Source: Acinetobacter bereziniae LMG 1003 = CIP 70.12 (GTDB lineage: Bacteria > Pseudomonadota > Gammaproteobacteria > Pseudomonadales > Moraxellaceae). From it: a DNA stretch of 64,000 nt. The notes below the pieces were generated by a model. The model ran no database searches. It worked only from the letters and a program-made list of their open reading frames with translations, and had not been told where the DNA came from. Shown here in pieces: positions 35,000 through 44,114 of the stretch. Every line of letters starts with the position of its first letter. The stretch's first letter is position 1. The stretch lies in contig NZ_KB849755.1 in NCBI RefSeq assembly GCF_000368925.1, positions 1,672,001 to 1,736,000 of the forward strand, written 5' to 3'. The translations under genes were made by a program, and so were the position numbers.

Positions 35000-36010
35000 T
35001 CAGTGATAACCATGTAATTGGCGATAGAGCCCCGGCGTAACCCCAGTCCATTTTTTAAATGCACGGTGGAAGGTACTGGTTTCACTAAAACCAACTTGTT
35101 GAGCCACATCTTCAAGGGTTAAATCTGGATTTAATAACAAATGAATAGCAGCATCACGGCGTAATGCATCTTTAACACCTTGATAGCTTTTACCTTCAGC
35201 TGCTAAACGACGGCGCAAAGTTTGTGGGGATAAATACAACATGGATGCTACATCATTCAAGGTCGGCATTTCCTCGCCGATCTGACTCTTCAACACTTCA
35301 CGGATACGTGATGTCAACGAATTGGTGTTTTTAAATTTCACCAAAAGTTGTGCAGGTGCAGCTTTTAAAAACTCTTCTAAACTCGCCTCATCCTGACGAA
35401 TCGGCAGGTCTAAATAGTCGGCAGCAAAGGTAATTTCCGTACGAGGCATGTCGAACTGCATGACAGGTGCAAAGAATAATGCATCATATTCATCTGCATG
35501 ATTTGGGCGTGGGTAGCCAAAATGTACACGCTCCAGAGGAATACGACGCTCAATTAACCAAGATGCCAAACCATGCCAAATCATCAGCATACTTTCAGTA
35601 ATGAAGTGGTCAGGGTCCATGGTTTTTGGAATCAAAGGCACCAAACGCGCTTCATGTTTATCTCGTTCAACTGCTACAGACCATTCATCACCAAATAATT
35701 TATAGAATTGTGAGGATAGTTCTAAAGCATCACCCAGTGTTTTAGCATGGATGATCAATTGGCACATTATGGCAAAAGAGCCTAGACGACGTGGTTGAAT
35801 ATCAAATCCAACATGTTCATCTTGGGTAACCATCCACAACATTTTCACGAAGCGAGTATATTGCTCTGGTGAAATACGTGCTTTAGGCTGACGCAGTAAT
35901 TCTGCTTCTATGCCAACATGTGAAAGTAAAGTATCAACGTCCATTCCTAAACGTTTTACACCGGTTAAGGCTGCATTCACAAAATGGATACTGATCGTAT
36001 CACGACTCAT
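35000..36010 (-). CDS. AraC family transcriptional regulator (next to AMACR-like gene)
   Basis: A 336-residue regulator of the same type as the one at 25299 (PF12625-like sensor domain plus AraC helix-turn-helix; 'VASMLYLSPQTLRRRLAAEGKSYQ' and 'VAQQVGFSETSTFHRAFKKWTGVTPG'). The chosen ATG has AGGAT 6 bp upstream; an upstream frame extension to 36046 has no support. Divergent from a CoA-transferase/racemase gene 211 bp away, its likely target. Confidence 0.88.
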   Translation of the reverse strand: MSRDTISIHFVNAALTGVKRLGMDVDTLLSHVGIEAELLRQPKARISPEQYTRFVKMLWMVTQDEHVGFDIQPRRLGSFAIMCQLIIHAKTLGDALELSSQFYKLFGDEWSVAVERDKHEARLVPLIPKTMDPDHFITESMLMIWHGLASWLIERRIPLERVHFGYPRPNHADEYDALFFAPVMQFDMPRTEITFAADYLDLPIRQDEASLEEFLKAAPAQLLVKFKNTNSLTSRIREVLKSQIGEEMPTLNDVASMLYLSPQTLRRRLAAEGKSYQGVKDALRRDAAIHLLLNPDLTLEDVAQQVGFSETSTFHRAFKKWTGVTPGLYRQLHGYH

Positions 36011-36221
36011 GGTAAATCCTTCACTCTCTTTGATGTTCACTAACAATTGACCTAAATGACGCTAAAAAATGTTTTATTGGCGATTTACAACAGTGCAGAT
36101 CACCTTTTTACATCATAAATTGCCGAAATGATCAAGGTAAATGGCTGAACATGACATTGTTTTGTTAATTTTATATTTCTATTATGGATGTAAAATCAAC
36201 ACTATATTGGTAAAAACAATT

Positions 36222-37340
36222 ATGACAAGCGCTTTAAAGGGATTGAAAGTACTCGATTTTTCGACTTTATTACCCGGTCCATTCGCAACTTTATATCTTG
36301 CCGACTTAGGTGCAGAAGTGATCCATATCGAGTCACCTACTCGTCCAGATCTGGTTCGTTTGTTTCCTCCCTATGCAAATGGACAAGCAACATCACATAG
36401 TTATCTGAATCGAAACAAACAATCTGTCACCTTAGATTTAAAAGATCCTGCCAGTATAGCGCAGGTCAAGGAAAAAATTTCTGAATACGATATTGTGGTT
36501 GAGCAATTCCGTCCCGGAGTAATGCAACGTTTGGGTTTAGACTATCAAACCTTGTCTGAAATTAATCCTCGTCTGATTTACTGCTCGATTACAGGTTATG
36601 GGCAATACGGCACATATAAAGATAAGGCAGGACATGATATTAACTATATTGCATTGTCTGGAATCGCGGGGCATTGTGGTCGTCAAGACAGTGGACCACC
36701 ACCGATGGGAATTCAGATCGCCGATGTTGCAGGTGGTTCATTACATGCAGTGATTGGGATTCTTGCGGCTGTGGTCGAACGTCAAAATAGTGGACTTGGA
36801 CAGTACATTGATATTTCTATGACAGACTGTGTGGTTGGGCTCAACAATATGGCTGCCGCAGCCAGTTTGGCAGGTGGGCAACATCAACAGCGTGAGTTAG
36901 AACAACTGAATGGCGGTACATTCTATGATTATTATGCAACTGCCGATGATCGTTACTTATCGATCGGTAGTTTAGAACCACAATTTATGACAGGTTTAGC
37001 AACAGCACTCGAACTGCCAATTCTATTAGAAAAAGGTACTTCTTTTGACCCTGAAGACCGCCAAATGGTCAAACAGGCAATTCGAGAAAAAATTAAAACT
37101 CAAACACTTGCAACATGGAATGATTTATTTAGCCAACTGGATGTTTGTGTCGAGCCAGTTTTAAGTTTGGATGAAGCCCTAGACTCCAAAATTTCCAAAG
37201 AACGCGGTTGGGTGATCAATGTTCCATTAAAAGCCAATGCAGATCAAACCGAACCCCAGTTAGCATGTCCAATAAAATTTTCAAGATCACAAATGCGTTA
37301 TCAATATATTGGTCAGCAACTCGGCGAAGGAAATTGGTAG
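36222..37340 (+). CDS. CaiB/BaiF family CoA-transferase, alpha-methylacyl-CoA racemase-like
   Basis: A 372-residue family III CoA enzyme. 'LDFSTLLPGPFATLYLADLGAEVIHIE' opens the domain. 'SITGYGQYGTYKDKAGHDINYIALSG' holds the Asp that is nucleophile or catalytic base; the GHDINY form is typical of alpha-methylacyl-CoA racemases rather than oxalate-type transferases. It could epimerise 2-methylacyl-CoAs before beta-oxidation. An upstream start at 36141 would add 27 residues unlike the family; the ATG at 36222 gives the standard N-terminus, though with a poor ribosome-binding site. Confidence 0.86.
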   Translation: MTSALKGLKVLDFSTLLPGPFATLYLADLGAEVIHIESPTRPDLVRLFPPYANGQATSHSYLNRNKQSVTLDLKDPASIAQVKEKISEYDIVVEQFRPGVMQRLGLDYQTLSEINPRLIYCSITGYGQYGTYKDKAGHDINYIALSGIAGHCGRQDSGPPPMGIQIADVAGGSLHAVIGILAAVVERQNSGLGQYIDISMTDCVVGLNNMAAAASLAGGQHQQRELEQLNGGTFYDYYATADDRYLSIGSLEPQFMTGLATALELPILLEKGTSFDPEDRQMVKQAIREKIKTQTLATWNDLFSQLDVCVEPVLSLDEALDSKISKERGWVINVPLKANADQTEPQLACPIKFSRSQMRYQYIGQQLGEGNW

Positions 37341-37398
37341 CAACACACTCACTACAACATCTTTTAAGTTAAATAAAATTACAAATTGGTCATTTTAT

Positions 37399-37420
37399 TT
37401 ACAATTTGTATGAATTGTAA
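37399..37420. repeat. Operator-like palindrome TTACAATT-N6-AATTGTAA
   Basis: Perfect 8-bp arms around a 6-bp spacer. It overlaps another 8-bp inverted repeat (ACAAATTG at 37381-37388 with CAATTTGT at 37402-37409). The symmetry suits a dimeric regulator; no such regulator is identified. Confidence 0.5.
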
Positions 37421-37429
37421 GCAGAGCAT

Positions 37430-37463
37430 CCTGTGTAATCTTGATACTAATCAATTACACAGG
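37430..37463. repeat. Inverted repeat CCTGTGTAAT / ATTACACAGG
   Basis: Perfect 10-bp arms with 14 bp between them, and an inner TTGAT/ATCAA pair that can lengthen the stem with a bulge. There is no T-run, so a simple terminator is unlikely. It may be an operator or an RNA hairpin. Confidence 0.5.
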
Positions 37464-37752
37464 TGTTCTGATGATGCTTCATTATTCCTGCTTCTTAGTG
37501 CCTCTAAAATCCTCCTCCCCTACATTTCATACTCATTTTAAGCACTATACAAATAAATTTAGTCGAACAAAAACAACAGAATAAATTAACCACAAAGATA
37601 CCCTTATTTTAATTATGTATTTACAAAGAATTATCACCATACGATAAACCTTTTGCATAAATTACAATTAAAAGTCAAAATTAATAGATTTTTATACGAA
37701 TATGAGAGTATCATAAACAATTAGTTACAAAGTGTTATCAAGGTCACCAAAT

Positions 37753-39006
37753 ATGAATAAATCTAAAGGTTACTTTTATGGGGCAATCAGCCTATTGTCT
37801 TTATGTTGTTCTTTTCAAAGTACACAGGCAGCTGATGCATTTGATCCACAAAGTCCGTGGATGCTTGGCGACTGGAATGGCAAGCGAACCGAGTTGCAAC
37901 AAAAAGGTTATGACTTCAGTTTCGGTTATACTGGCGAATTAGCCACATTACTGGATTCAAAAAATCATTCAAGCCACGGTACCGAGTATGCAGATCAGTT
38001 TGCATTGGGTACCCATATCGACTTAGAGAAAGTATTGGGTTGGAAAGATACAGAAGCCCAAATCACCATCACTGAACGTAATGGTCGCTCGCTCTCACAA
38101 ACCTCAGACGCGCTTGCTGGACAACTCAGCTCGACCCAAGAAGTTTGGGGACGAGGTCAAACTTGGCGCCTTACTGATTTCTGGATCAAGAAAAAATTCT
38201 TTGATCAAAAATTAGATATTAAAGTGGGTCGTTTTGGCGAAGGCGAAGATTTTAACAGTTTTGACTGTGATTTTCAAAACCTTGCACTCTGCGGCTCTCA
38301 AGTGGGGAACTGGGTTGGTGATCAATGGTACAACTGGCCTGTCAGTCAATGGGCAATTCGAGCGAAATACAATCTCAACCCTGAACTTTATGCGCAACTT
38401 GGCGCTTATGAATATAATCCTGAGAACTTAAAGCGTGGCAAAGGTTTCAACCTCAGCACAGATGGTTCTCATGGCACAATTATTCCAGCAGAAGTGGTTT
38501 GGCAACCTAAACTCAGCACAGCCAATTTACCCGGCGAATATCGTTTGGGCTATTACTACAGCACAGTCGATGCGCAAACCATCAAAAACCCAAATAAAAC
38601 CGATCATAAACAAGGCGGATGGGTCGTTGCAAAACAACAATTCACTACACACCAAGGTGATGTAAACCGTGGTTTGACGGGTTTTGTGAATTTAACCTTG
38701 CATGACTCAACCACCAATACGGTAGACAATATGCAAAATATTGGACTGGTCTATAAAGGTCCATTTGATGCACGCCCTCAAGATGATATCGCCATCGGCT
38801 TTTCACGGATTAGCATCAATTCTGATGTCAATGACATTCAAACTCGTCAACAAGACGAAGAATATAACACCGAAGTTTATTATGGTGTACATGCCACCAA
38901 CTGGCTCACAATTCGTCCAAATGTACAGTATATCCGCCATGTCGGTGCATATAAAAATGGCGAAAATGCGTGGGTTGGCGGCATTAAATTGCAAACTGCA
39001 TTTTAG
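37753..39006 (+). CDS. oprB: OprB-type carbohydrate porin
   Basis: A 417-residue outer-membrane beta-barrel. Signal peptide cleavage is likely after QAA (before DAFDPQSPW). 'SPWMLGDWNGKRTELQQKGYDFSFGYTGE' is the OprB hallmark, and the chain ends in a Phe. The GTG at 37732 is ignored because the ATG at 37753 has AGGT upstream and a proper signal peptide. It is followed 149 bp later by membrane glucose dehydrogenase, so it probably admits glucose to the periplasm for oxidation. Confidence 0.9.
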   Translation: MNKSKGYFYGAISLLSLCCSFQSTQAADAFDPQSPWMLGDWNGKRTELQQKGYDFSFGYTGELATLLDSKNHSSHGTEYADQFALGTHIDLEKVLGWKDTEAQITITERNGRSLSQTSDALAGQLSSTQEVWGRGQTWRLTDFWIKKKFFDQKLDIKVGRFGEGEDFNSFDCDFQNLALCGSQVGNWVGDQWYNWPVSQWAIRAKYNLNPELYAQLGAYEYNPENLKRGKGFNLSTDGSHGTIIPAEVVWQPKLSTANLPGEYRLGYYYSTVDAQTIKNPNKTDHKQGGWVVAKQQFTTHQGDVNRGLTGFVNLTLHDSTTNTVDNMQNIGLVYKGPFDARPQDDIAIGFSRISINSDVNDIQTRQQDEEYNTEVYYGVHATNWLTIRPNVQYIRHVGAYKNGENAWVGGIKLQTAF

Positions 39007-39155
39007 TTTGTAGACGATAAATATTTTGATGCCTACTCATATGTTCTCCCAAGGCATTAAAATATTTAAAGTCTAGTTTTTTAAGTTCTCTGCTTCATCA
39101 AACCTTATGGGAATGATCAAGCATTCAAAATTAATTAAATAGATAGGTGGTCAAT

Positions 39156-41543
39156 ATGCAAACTCCATCTTCAGGATTTAGAACATTTACCATTGCGATT
39201 GCAATCGTATTTGGTTTAGTCCTCTTTATTGGTGGCGTATGGCTTGCAGCACTTGGTGGGTCTTGGTACTACATCATCGCAGGCATACTTTTCATTGCAA
39301 CAGCAATTTTATTACGTAAGTTAAGCAGTTCTGCTTTATATGTCTATGCCGCATTGGTACTCGGTACTGTGGTATGGGGGCTTTGGGAAGTCGGCTCTGA
39401 CTTTTTCGCACTTGCGCCTCGTTTAGACATCTTAGGCGTGTTTGGTTTATGGTTGCTTATTCCAGCAGTTACCCGTGGTTTCGATGCCAAAAGCGCTAAA
39501 ATTGCACTTTCTGGTACTTTGGCAATCACGATTGCTGTTATGGCATATTCGATCTTTAATGATCCACAAGAAATTCGTGGGACATTATCCGCAAAACAAC
39601 CAACCCCTGCTCCAATTGATGGAATCGCTGATGCGGATTGGCCTGCATATGGGCGCACTCAATCAGGTTTACGTTATTCTCCATTGAACCAAATAAACTC
39701 GGACAACGTGAAAGACCTGCAAGTTGCATGGACTTATCATACAGGCGAGTCAAAAACCGAGAATGACTCTGGTGAAACAACCAATCAGGTTACTCCGATT
39801 AAAATCGGCAATAACATGTATTTGTGTACGACCCACCAAAAATTGGTTTCTCTTGATCCCTCTACAGGTAAAGAAAAGTGGGTATTTGATCCAAAACTTA
39901 AATCAGATAATACTTTCCAACACTTAACCTGTCGTGGTGTTTCTTACTACGATGCAAATAACACTGTAGGTTTTGCAACAAGCCTGCAAGCAAAAAAATC
40001 ATCTTCAACAGAATGCCCACGTAAAGTCATTTTACCTGTAAACGATGGTCGTATCGTTGCCGTAAATGCTGATACAGGTAAAGCATGTTCTGACTTTGGT
40101 CATAACGGTGAAGTTGATTTGCAAAAAGATATGCCATTCCCTTATCCGGGCGGCTATATTCCAACGTCTCCACCAGTAGTTACGGGTACAACTATTATCA
40201 TTGGTGGTTCAACAACCGATAACTATTCTACGCAAGAACCCTCTGGTGTAATTCGTGGTTATGACGTGAATACAGGTGCTTTGCTTTGGGTATTTGACAC
40301 AGGTGCTGAAGATCCAAACCAGATTCCAGGTCCTGGTCAAAAATATGTCAACAATTCACCAAATGCATGGGCACCACTCGCCTATGATGCAAAACTCGAT
40401 ATTGTTTATGTACCCACTGGTGTAGGTACACCTGATATCTGGGGCGGTAACCGGACCAAACTGCATGAGCGTTATGCCAACTCAATGTTAGCATTGAATG
40501 CAACGACAGGTAAATTGGTCTGGAACTTCCAAACCACTCACCATGATTTATGGGATATGGATGTACCTTCTCAACCAACCTTGGCTGATATTAAAGATAA
40601 AACAGGACAAACTGTTCCTGCCATCTATGTATTGACCAAAACAGGAAATGCCTTTGTTTTAGACCGTCGTAATGGTCAAGCTATCGTTCCGATTAATGAA
40701 CGTCCAGTACCACAAACTGTAAAACGTGGTCCACAAACCAAAGGCGAATTCTATTCCCCAACTCAACCATTCTCAGACTTCAACTTAGCGCCTAAAGATA
40801 AATTGACAGATAAACAAATGTGGGGCGCAACCATGTTTGACCAATTAATCTGTCGTGTCTCATTCCATCGTTTAAATTATGATGGCATTTATACTCCACC
40901 TTCAGAAAATGGCACGCTCGTTTTCCCGGGTAATTTAGGTGTATTTGAATGGGGTGGTTTATCACTGAACCCTGACCGTCAAATTGCTGTGATGAACCCA
41001 ATTGGACTGCCATTTGTCAGTAAATTGATTCCAGCTGACCCTAACCGTAAGCAAACAGCAAAAGGTGCAGGTACCGAAGCAGGTGTTCAACCGATGTATG
41101 GTGTTCCTTATGGTGTTGAAATCAGTGCTTTCCTTTCACCATTCGGCTTACCATGTAAACAACCTGCATGGGGCTATGTTGCTGGTGTCGATTTAAAAAC
41201 ACATGATGTCGCATGGAAACGTCGTATCGGTACCATCCGTGACAGTATGCCAGGGATTCCATTACCGCCGTTCAAAATGGGTGTACCAATGTTAGGTGGC
41301 TCTATTTCAACAGCTGGTAATGTTATGTTCATTGGCGCAACGCAAGACGATTATATTCGTGCCATTAATGTCACCAATGGTGATGAATTATGGAAAGGTC
41401 GTTTGCCTGCAGGTGGACAAGCAACCCCAATGACCTATGAAAGCAACGGCAAACAATATGTTGTGATCATGGCAGGTGGACATGGTTCATTTGGGACCAA
41501 GATGGGTGACTCTATTGTCGCTTATGCCCTACCAGATAAATAA
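39156..41543 (+). CDS. gcd: Membrane-bound PQQ-dependent glucose dehydrogenase
   Basis: Oxidises glucose to gluconolactone in the periplasm and passes electrons to ubiquinone. The 795-residue protein has about five N-terminal TM helices (residues 10-135) and a PQQ beta-propeller beginning near 'DWPAYGRTQSGLRYSPLNQI'. Signatures include 'WVFDTGAEDPNQ', 'WNFQTTHHDLWDMDVPSQP' and the final 'VIMAGGHGSFGTKMGDSIVAYALP'. The chosen ATG has AGGTGG 6 bp upstream; a GTG at 39147 lies inside that site. pqq genes are not in the window. Confidence 0.96.
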   Translation: MQTPSSGFRTFTIAIAIVFGLVLFIGGVWLAALGGSWYYIIAGILFIATAILLRKLSSSALYVYAALVLGTVVWGLWEVGSDFFALAPRLDILGVFGLWLLIPAVTRGFDAKSAKIALSGTLAITIAVMAYSIFNDPQEIRGTLSAKQPTPAPIDGIADADWPAYGRTQSGLRYSPLNQINSDNVKDLQVAWTYHTGESKTENDSGETTNQVTPIKIGNNMYLCTTHQKLVSLDPSTGKEKWVFDPKLKSDNTFQHLTCRGVSYYDANNTVGFATSLQAKKSSSTECPRKVILPVNDGRIVAVNADTGKACSDFGHNGEVDLQKDMPFPYPGGYIPTSPPVVTGTTIIIGGSTTDNYSTQEPSGVIRGYDVNTGALLWVFDTGAEDPNQIPGPGQKYVNNSPNAWAPLAYDAKLDIVYVPTGVGTPDIWGGNRTKLHERYANSMLALNATTGKLVWNFQTTHHDLWDMDVPSQPTLADIKDKTGQTVPAIYVLTKTGNAFVLDRRNGQAIVPINERPVPQTVKRGPQTKGEFYSPTQPFSDFNLAPKDKLTDKQMWGATMFDQLICRVSFHRLNYDGIYTPPSENGTLVFPGNLGVFEWGGLSLNPDRQIAVMNPIGLPFVSKLIPADPNRKQTAKGAGTEAGVQPMYGVPYGVEISAFLSPFGLPCKQPAWGYVAGVDLKTHDVAWKRRIGTIRDSMPGIPLPPFKMGVPMLGGSISTAGNVMFIGATQDDYIRAINVTNGDELWKGRLPAGGQATPMTYESNGKQYVVIMAGGHGSFGTKMGDSIVAYALPDK

Positions 41544-41560
41544 GGTAATGAACTGAGAAT

Positions 41561-41590
41561 AAAAAACAGGTCTTGATGACCTGTTTTTTA
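41561..41590 (+). terminator. gcd terminator (probably bidirectional)
   Basis: A 12-bp stem AAAAAACAGGTC / GACCTGTTTTTT with a 5-nt loop. It lies between the gcd stop and the stop of the convergent NUDIX gene. Confidence 0.88.
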
Positions 41591-41615
41591 TTGTTTCCGA
41601 AAAAGAGACATCACC

Positions 41616-42020
41616 TTAAAATGACCGGCTGATGACCTGACCATCAAAGTTAAAACAATCTTCGACCCGAATTTTTTGTACAGGGGAAAGCTGATCAAAA
41701 TCAAACCATTGGTATTCAGAATGCTCTTCACTTAAATGAATCTGTTGATCACTTGGCAAAGTACATTTAAAAATAAAGGCATGGGAATTAACGGTAGGGT
41801 GATAATAAATACCGGATAGATATTCAATCTTCACATCACAACCCAATTCCTCTTGGCATTCACGGCGTAACGTTTCATGTACTGTTTCACCTTGATCCAA
41901 TCCTCCACCAGGTAAACCCCATGCACAACCTGCATAAGTTGCCTTTAATAAGAGGACTTGCTGTTGTTCGTTGAAAATAACAGCATGTGAACTCATTCGG
42001 TAAAAATCATGAAACCCCAT
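41616..42020 (-). CDS. NUDIX hydrolase
   Basis: A 134-residue pyrophosphohydrolase. A complete Nudix box spans residues 39-61 (G-x5-E45-x7-R53-E54-C-x-E57-E58-x-G60). 'HAVIFNEQQQVLLLKATYAGCAWGLPGGG' precedes it as usual. The nucleotide substrate is unknown. It lies 28 bp downstream of an LtrA-type gene and may be co-transcribed with it. Confidence 0.88.
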   Translation of the reverse strand: MGFHDFYRMSSHAVIFNEQQQVLLLKATYAGCAWGLPGGGLDQGETVHETLRRECQEELGCDVKIEYLSGIYYHPTVNSHAFIFKCTLPSDQQIHLSEEHSEYQWFDFDQLSPVQKIRVEDCFNFDGQVISRSF

Positions 42021-42048
42021 TTACGCCACCCTGATCATAAGACTCTGC

Positions 42049-43218
42049 TTATCTTGCTAAATAACATTTTGAAAAAATAAGACGTAATGCATAAATGATG
42101 GCGATCACAAATACAGCATAGCCCGTTTGATGCAATATCATAGGAATACACAGCACAATGACAGCGGTTATTGGATAAAACCATTTCTTTATACCAGACA
42201 AATGATGAATATCCTGTAATAACCATAGGCTAGCGCTATATACAATCAAAGAAATTGCAATAAAATATGTTACGATCTCAGCAGAAATTTCAGCTTTATG
42301 GGTCACAACATCAACGGCAGCAGCCAAGCCGGCACCCAATGCAGCAATACTCACGAAAATAAAAAAATGACCATAACCCCATGAGAATGCACGTTTACGA
42401 CTATTCAATCTTTCAGCAACATCGTGATCAAAATACGCCCACCACATGGTAAACATGATCAATAAGCCACCAATGGTTAAAAAGATCAACTCTTGGCTTA
42501 ACAGCTGATTATTTAAAGCATCAGAAATTGCTGCAAAACATCCTATGATCGACTCACCTAACACAATGATGGTGAGCAATGCATATCGCTCTGAAATATG
42601 ATGCGGATGCCAAGGTGTCATATTATGTGCTTCGGCAAAGATAGGGACGCTGAGTTCTGCAATCACCAAAAGCACAAATAGATATAGGGTAAAATGAATC
42701 GGCGAAAAATGAAAAAGTAACCAACCAATCTGCACAAGGATAATACCAAAAGCATATCTCAAAGCCGTTTGCTTACGCTCTGGATCATTTTTCGCAACCC
42801 GAAACCATTGTGTTACCAATCCAAGGCGCATAATGACGTAGCCGATAATAATCACATCAAAATCTTGCTGCTGAAAAGCACTCGGAATGCCAGCCGCCAT
42901 AACCAAAGAACCGATGATTTGTACAAAAGTCATGATGCGATAAAACACATCATCATTGTCATAAGCCGAGGCAAACCAGCTAAAATTCATCCATGCCCAC
43001 CACAGTGCAAAAAACACCATGAAATAAAGCAATAAACCATGTGATAAATGGTTTTCAATAATACTATGATGTAATTGCTGCCCTGCTGTTGCGATTGCCA
43101 CCACAAAAATCAAATCAAACAACAATTCTAAAGATGTTGCCACTCGATGTGGCTCATGAGGATTACGTGGAGTTAAGGGTTTTAACCAACCATATTTTGC
43201 AAACAATGAATTTGGCAT
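42049..43218 (-). CDS. Low temperature requirement A (LtrA) family membrane protein
   Basis: A 389-residue polytopic membrane protein with about ten to twelve hydrophobic helices. The N-terminus 'RVATSLELLFDLIFVVAIATAGQQLHH' and 'WMNFSWFASAYDNDDVFYRIMTFVQIIGSLVMAAGIP' are the hallmark of the LtrA family. 'LLTIVLGESIIG'-like sequence (ALLTIIVLGESIIGC) is also present. The molecular function is unknown. Followed by a NUDIX gene. Confidence 0.88.
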   Translation of the reverse strand: MPNSLFAKYGWLKPLTPRNPHEPHRVATSLELLFDLIFVVAIATAGQQLHHSIIENHLSHGLLLYFMVFFALWWAWMNFSWFASAYDNDDVFYRIMTFVQIIGSLVMAAGIPSAFQQQDFDVIIIGYVIMRLGLVTQWFRVAKNDPERKQTALRYAFGIILVQIGWLLFHFSPIHFTLYLFVLLVIAELSVPIFAEAHNMTPWHPHHISERYALLTIIVLGESIIGCFAAISDALNNQLLSQELIFLTIGGLLIMFTMWWAYFDHDVAERLNSRKRAFSWGYGHFFIFVSIAALGAGLAAAVDVVTHKAEISAEIVTYFIAISLIVYSASLWLLQDIHHLSGIKKWFYPITAVIVLCIPMILHQTGYAVFVIAIIYALRLIFSKCYLAR

Positions 43219-43339
43219 TATTTTTCACATTTTGAGATTATTTTCATGATTTTTTCAAAACTCGATCTGTGATTCAAGTAGCAAACCAACAAGCACTGAA
43301 AAATCTTTTTTGCCACTTCAAATGATTGCTATTGAATTT

Positions 43340-43371
43340 AAATAAACGCCCAAGAAAGAGCGTTTATTTTA
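43340..43371. terminator. Possible hairpin beside the MITE-like element
   Basis: AAATAAACGC / GCGTTTATTT with a 10-nt loop, followed by T and A residues. It lies between the divergent LtrA start and the next element and could end the leftward transcript of the NTF2-like gene at 43650, from which the element now separates it. Confidence 0.4.
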
Positions 43372-43380
43372 TAAAGATTA

Positions 43381-43646
43381 GGGTCTGTGGGCATTTCATA
43401 AATGGCTTGCGTTGTAGGTTAAAATTGAGCAGGCAAGGCATGAAATGAAAAGAATAGCGAGACTATTTTTAAGTTTCATAACGTAGCCTGAGATAATTTT
43501 AGCCACAACCCTTCGGGACTAGCGTGTTTTTTGTCGCTTCGTCGTTACGAACTACTCATTTAGAATGACTAAATTTCGTATTTCGCGCCTAGAATCGCCT
43601 AAAAAACACACCTAGTCGCAAACATAGACGAATTGTCCACAAACCC
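43381..43646. mobile_element. MITE-like non-coding element with terminal inverted repeats
   Basis: 266 bp bounded by imperfect inverted repeats: left GGGTCTGTGGGCATTTC and, read inward from the right end, GGGTTTGTGGACAATTC. Both sides are flanked by TA (43379-43380 and 43647-43648), consistent with a TA target duplication. The inside has no reading frame of note and can fold into two hairpins: 43391-43447 (GCATTTCAT...GCTTGC with GCAAGGCATGAAATG) and 43517-43617 (GACTAGCGTGTTTTTT with its near complement). This suits a non-autonomous element moved by an IS5-like transposase, but the family assignment is inference. Confidence 0.6.
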
Positions 43647-43649
43647 TAA

Positions 43650-44114
43650 TTATACTACTAATCTCAATTTTGCCTTGTCTTTTAACATAATGGCTTTGCC
43701 AGTCATCATATCTATTGGCATTGAGATATGTTGATGTACCACCAACCATTGCCCTTCTTTCTTTTGAAGACATAATGTGGTTCGACACCAAGGCATTTGT
43801 AACTTATCTTTCAGTGCCGTATTTTCCACTTTAGAATGACAATGCAGTATGGCCAAATCGTTTGAGGCATATATTTTCATATTACGTCGAACAATTTTTA
43901 TATTCTCGCTAAAATAAGGGCTAAACTTTTCCCATTCCTGTTTATAGGCGTGAATACCATCCATTTGAGTACTGACGTCAAACAGACTGACATCTTGTGC
44001 ACATTGATCTAAGAGGTGTTCAAGACTGTTACCAACAACAGCAGCATCCCATATTTGAATTTGGGAAATAACCTCAGCAGCAATTTGTGAATTACCAGCG
44101 ATTTCTATTTTCAT
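43650..44114 (-). CDS. NTF2-like / SnoaL-like domain protein
   Basis: A 154-residue soluble protein with the cone-shaped NTF2-like pattern: an N-terminal helix, 'NSLEHLLDQCAQDVSLFDVSTQMDGIHAYKQEWEKFSPYF', a strand 'LAILHCHSKVEN' and a final 'TTLCLQKKEGQWLVVHQHISMPID'. Members act as small enzymes or ligand binders; no substrate is apparent. Its stop codon lies one base from the end of the MITE-like element, so downstream transcription signals have probably been changed by that insertion. Confidence 0.78.
   Translation of the reverse strand: MKIEIAGNSQIAAEVISQIQIWDAAVVGNSLEHLLDQCAQDVSLFDVSTQMDGIHAYKQEWEKFSPYFSENIKIVRRNMKIYASNDLAILHCHSKVENTALKDKLQMPWCRTTLCLQKKEGQWLVVHQHISMPIDMMTGKAIMLKDKAKLRLVV

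Larger units (their letters stand above)
37341..37752. other. Intergenic region upstream of oprB-gcd
   Basis: 412 bp without a gene. It contains three inverted repeats between 37381 and 37463, listed separately, then an AT-rich stretch (37560-37740) that should contain the oprB promoter. No RNA gene recognised. Confidence 0.5.

Noticed and set aside
37430..37463. Terminator of the CoA-transferase gene
   Set aside because: The hairpin has no T-run on either strand and lies 90 bp after the stop, so a standard terminator is unlikely.
42035..42226. 63-residue frame inside the LtrA-type gene
   Set aside because: Same-strand shadow in another frame of a well-supported membrane protein gene.
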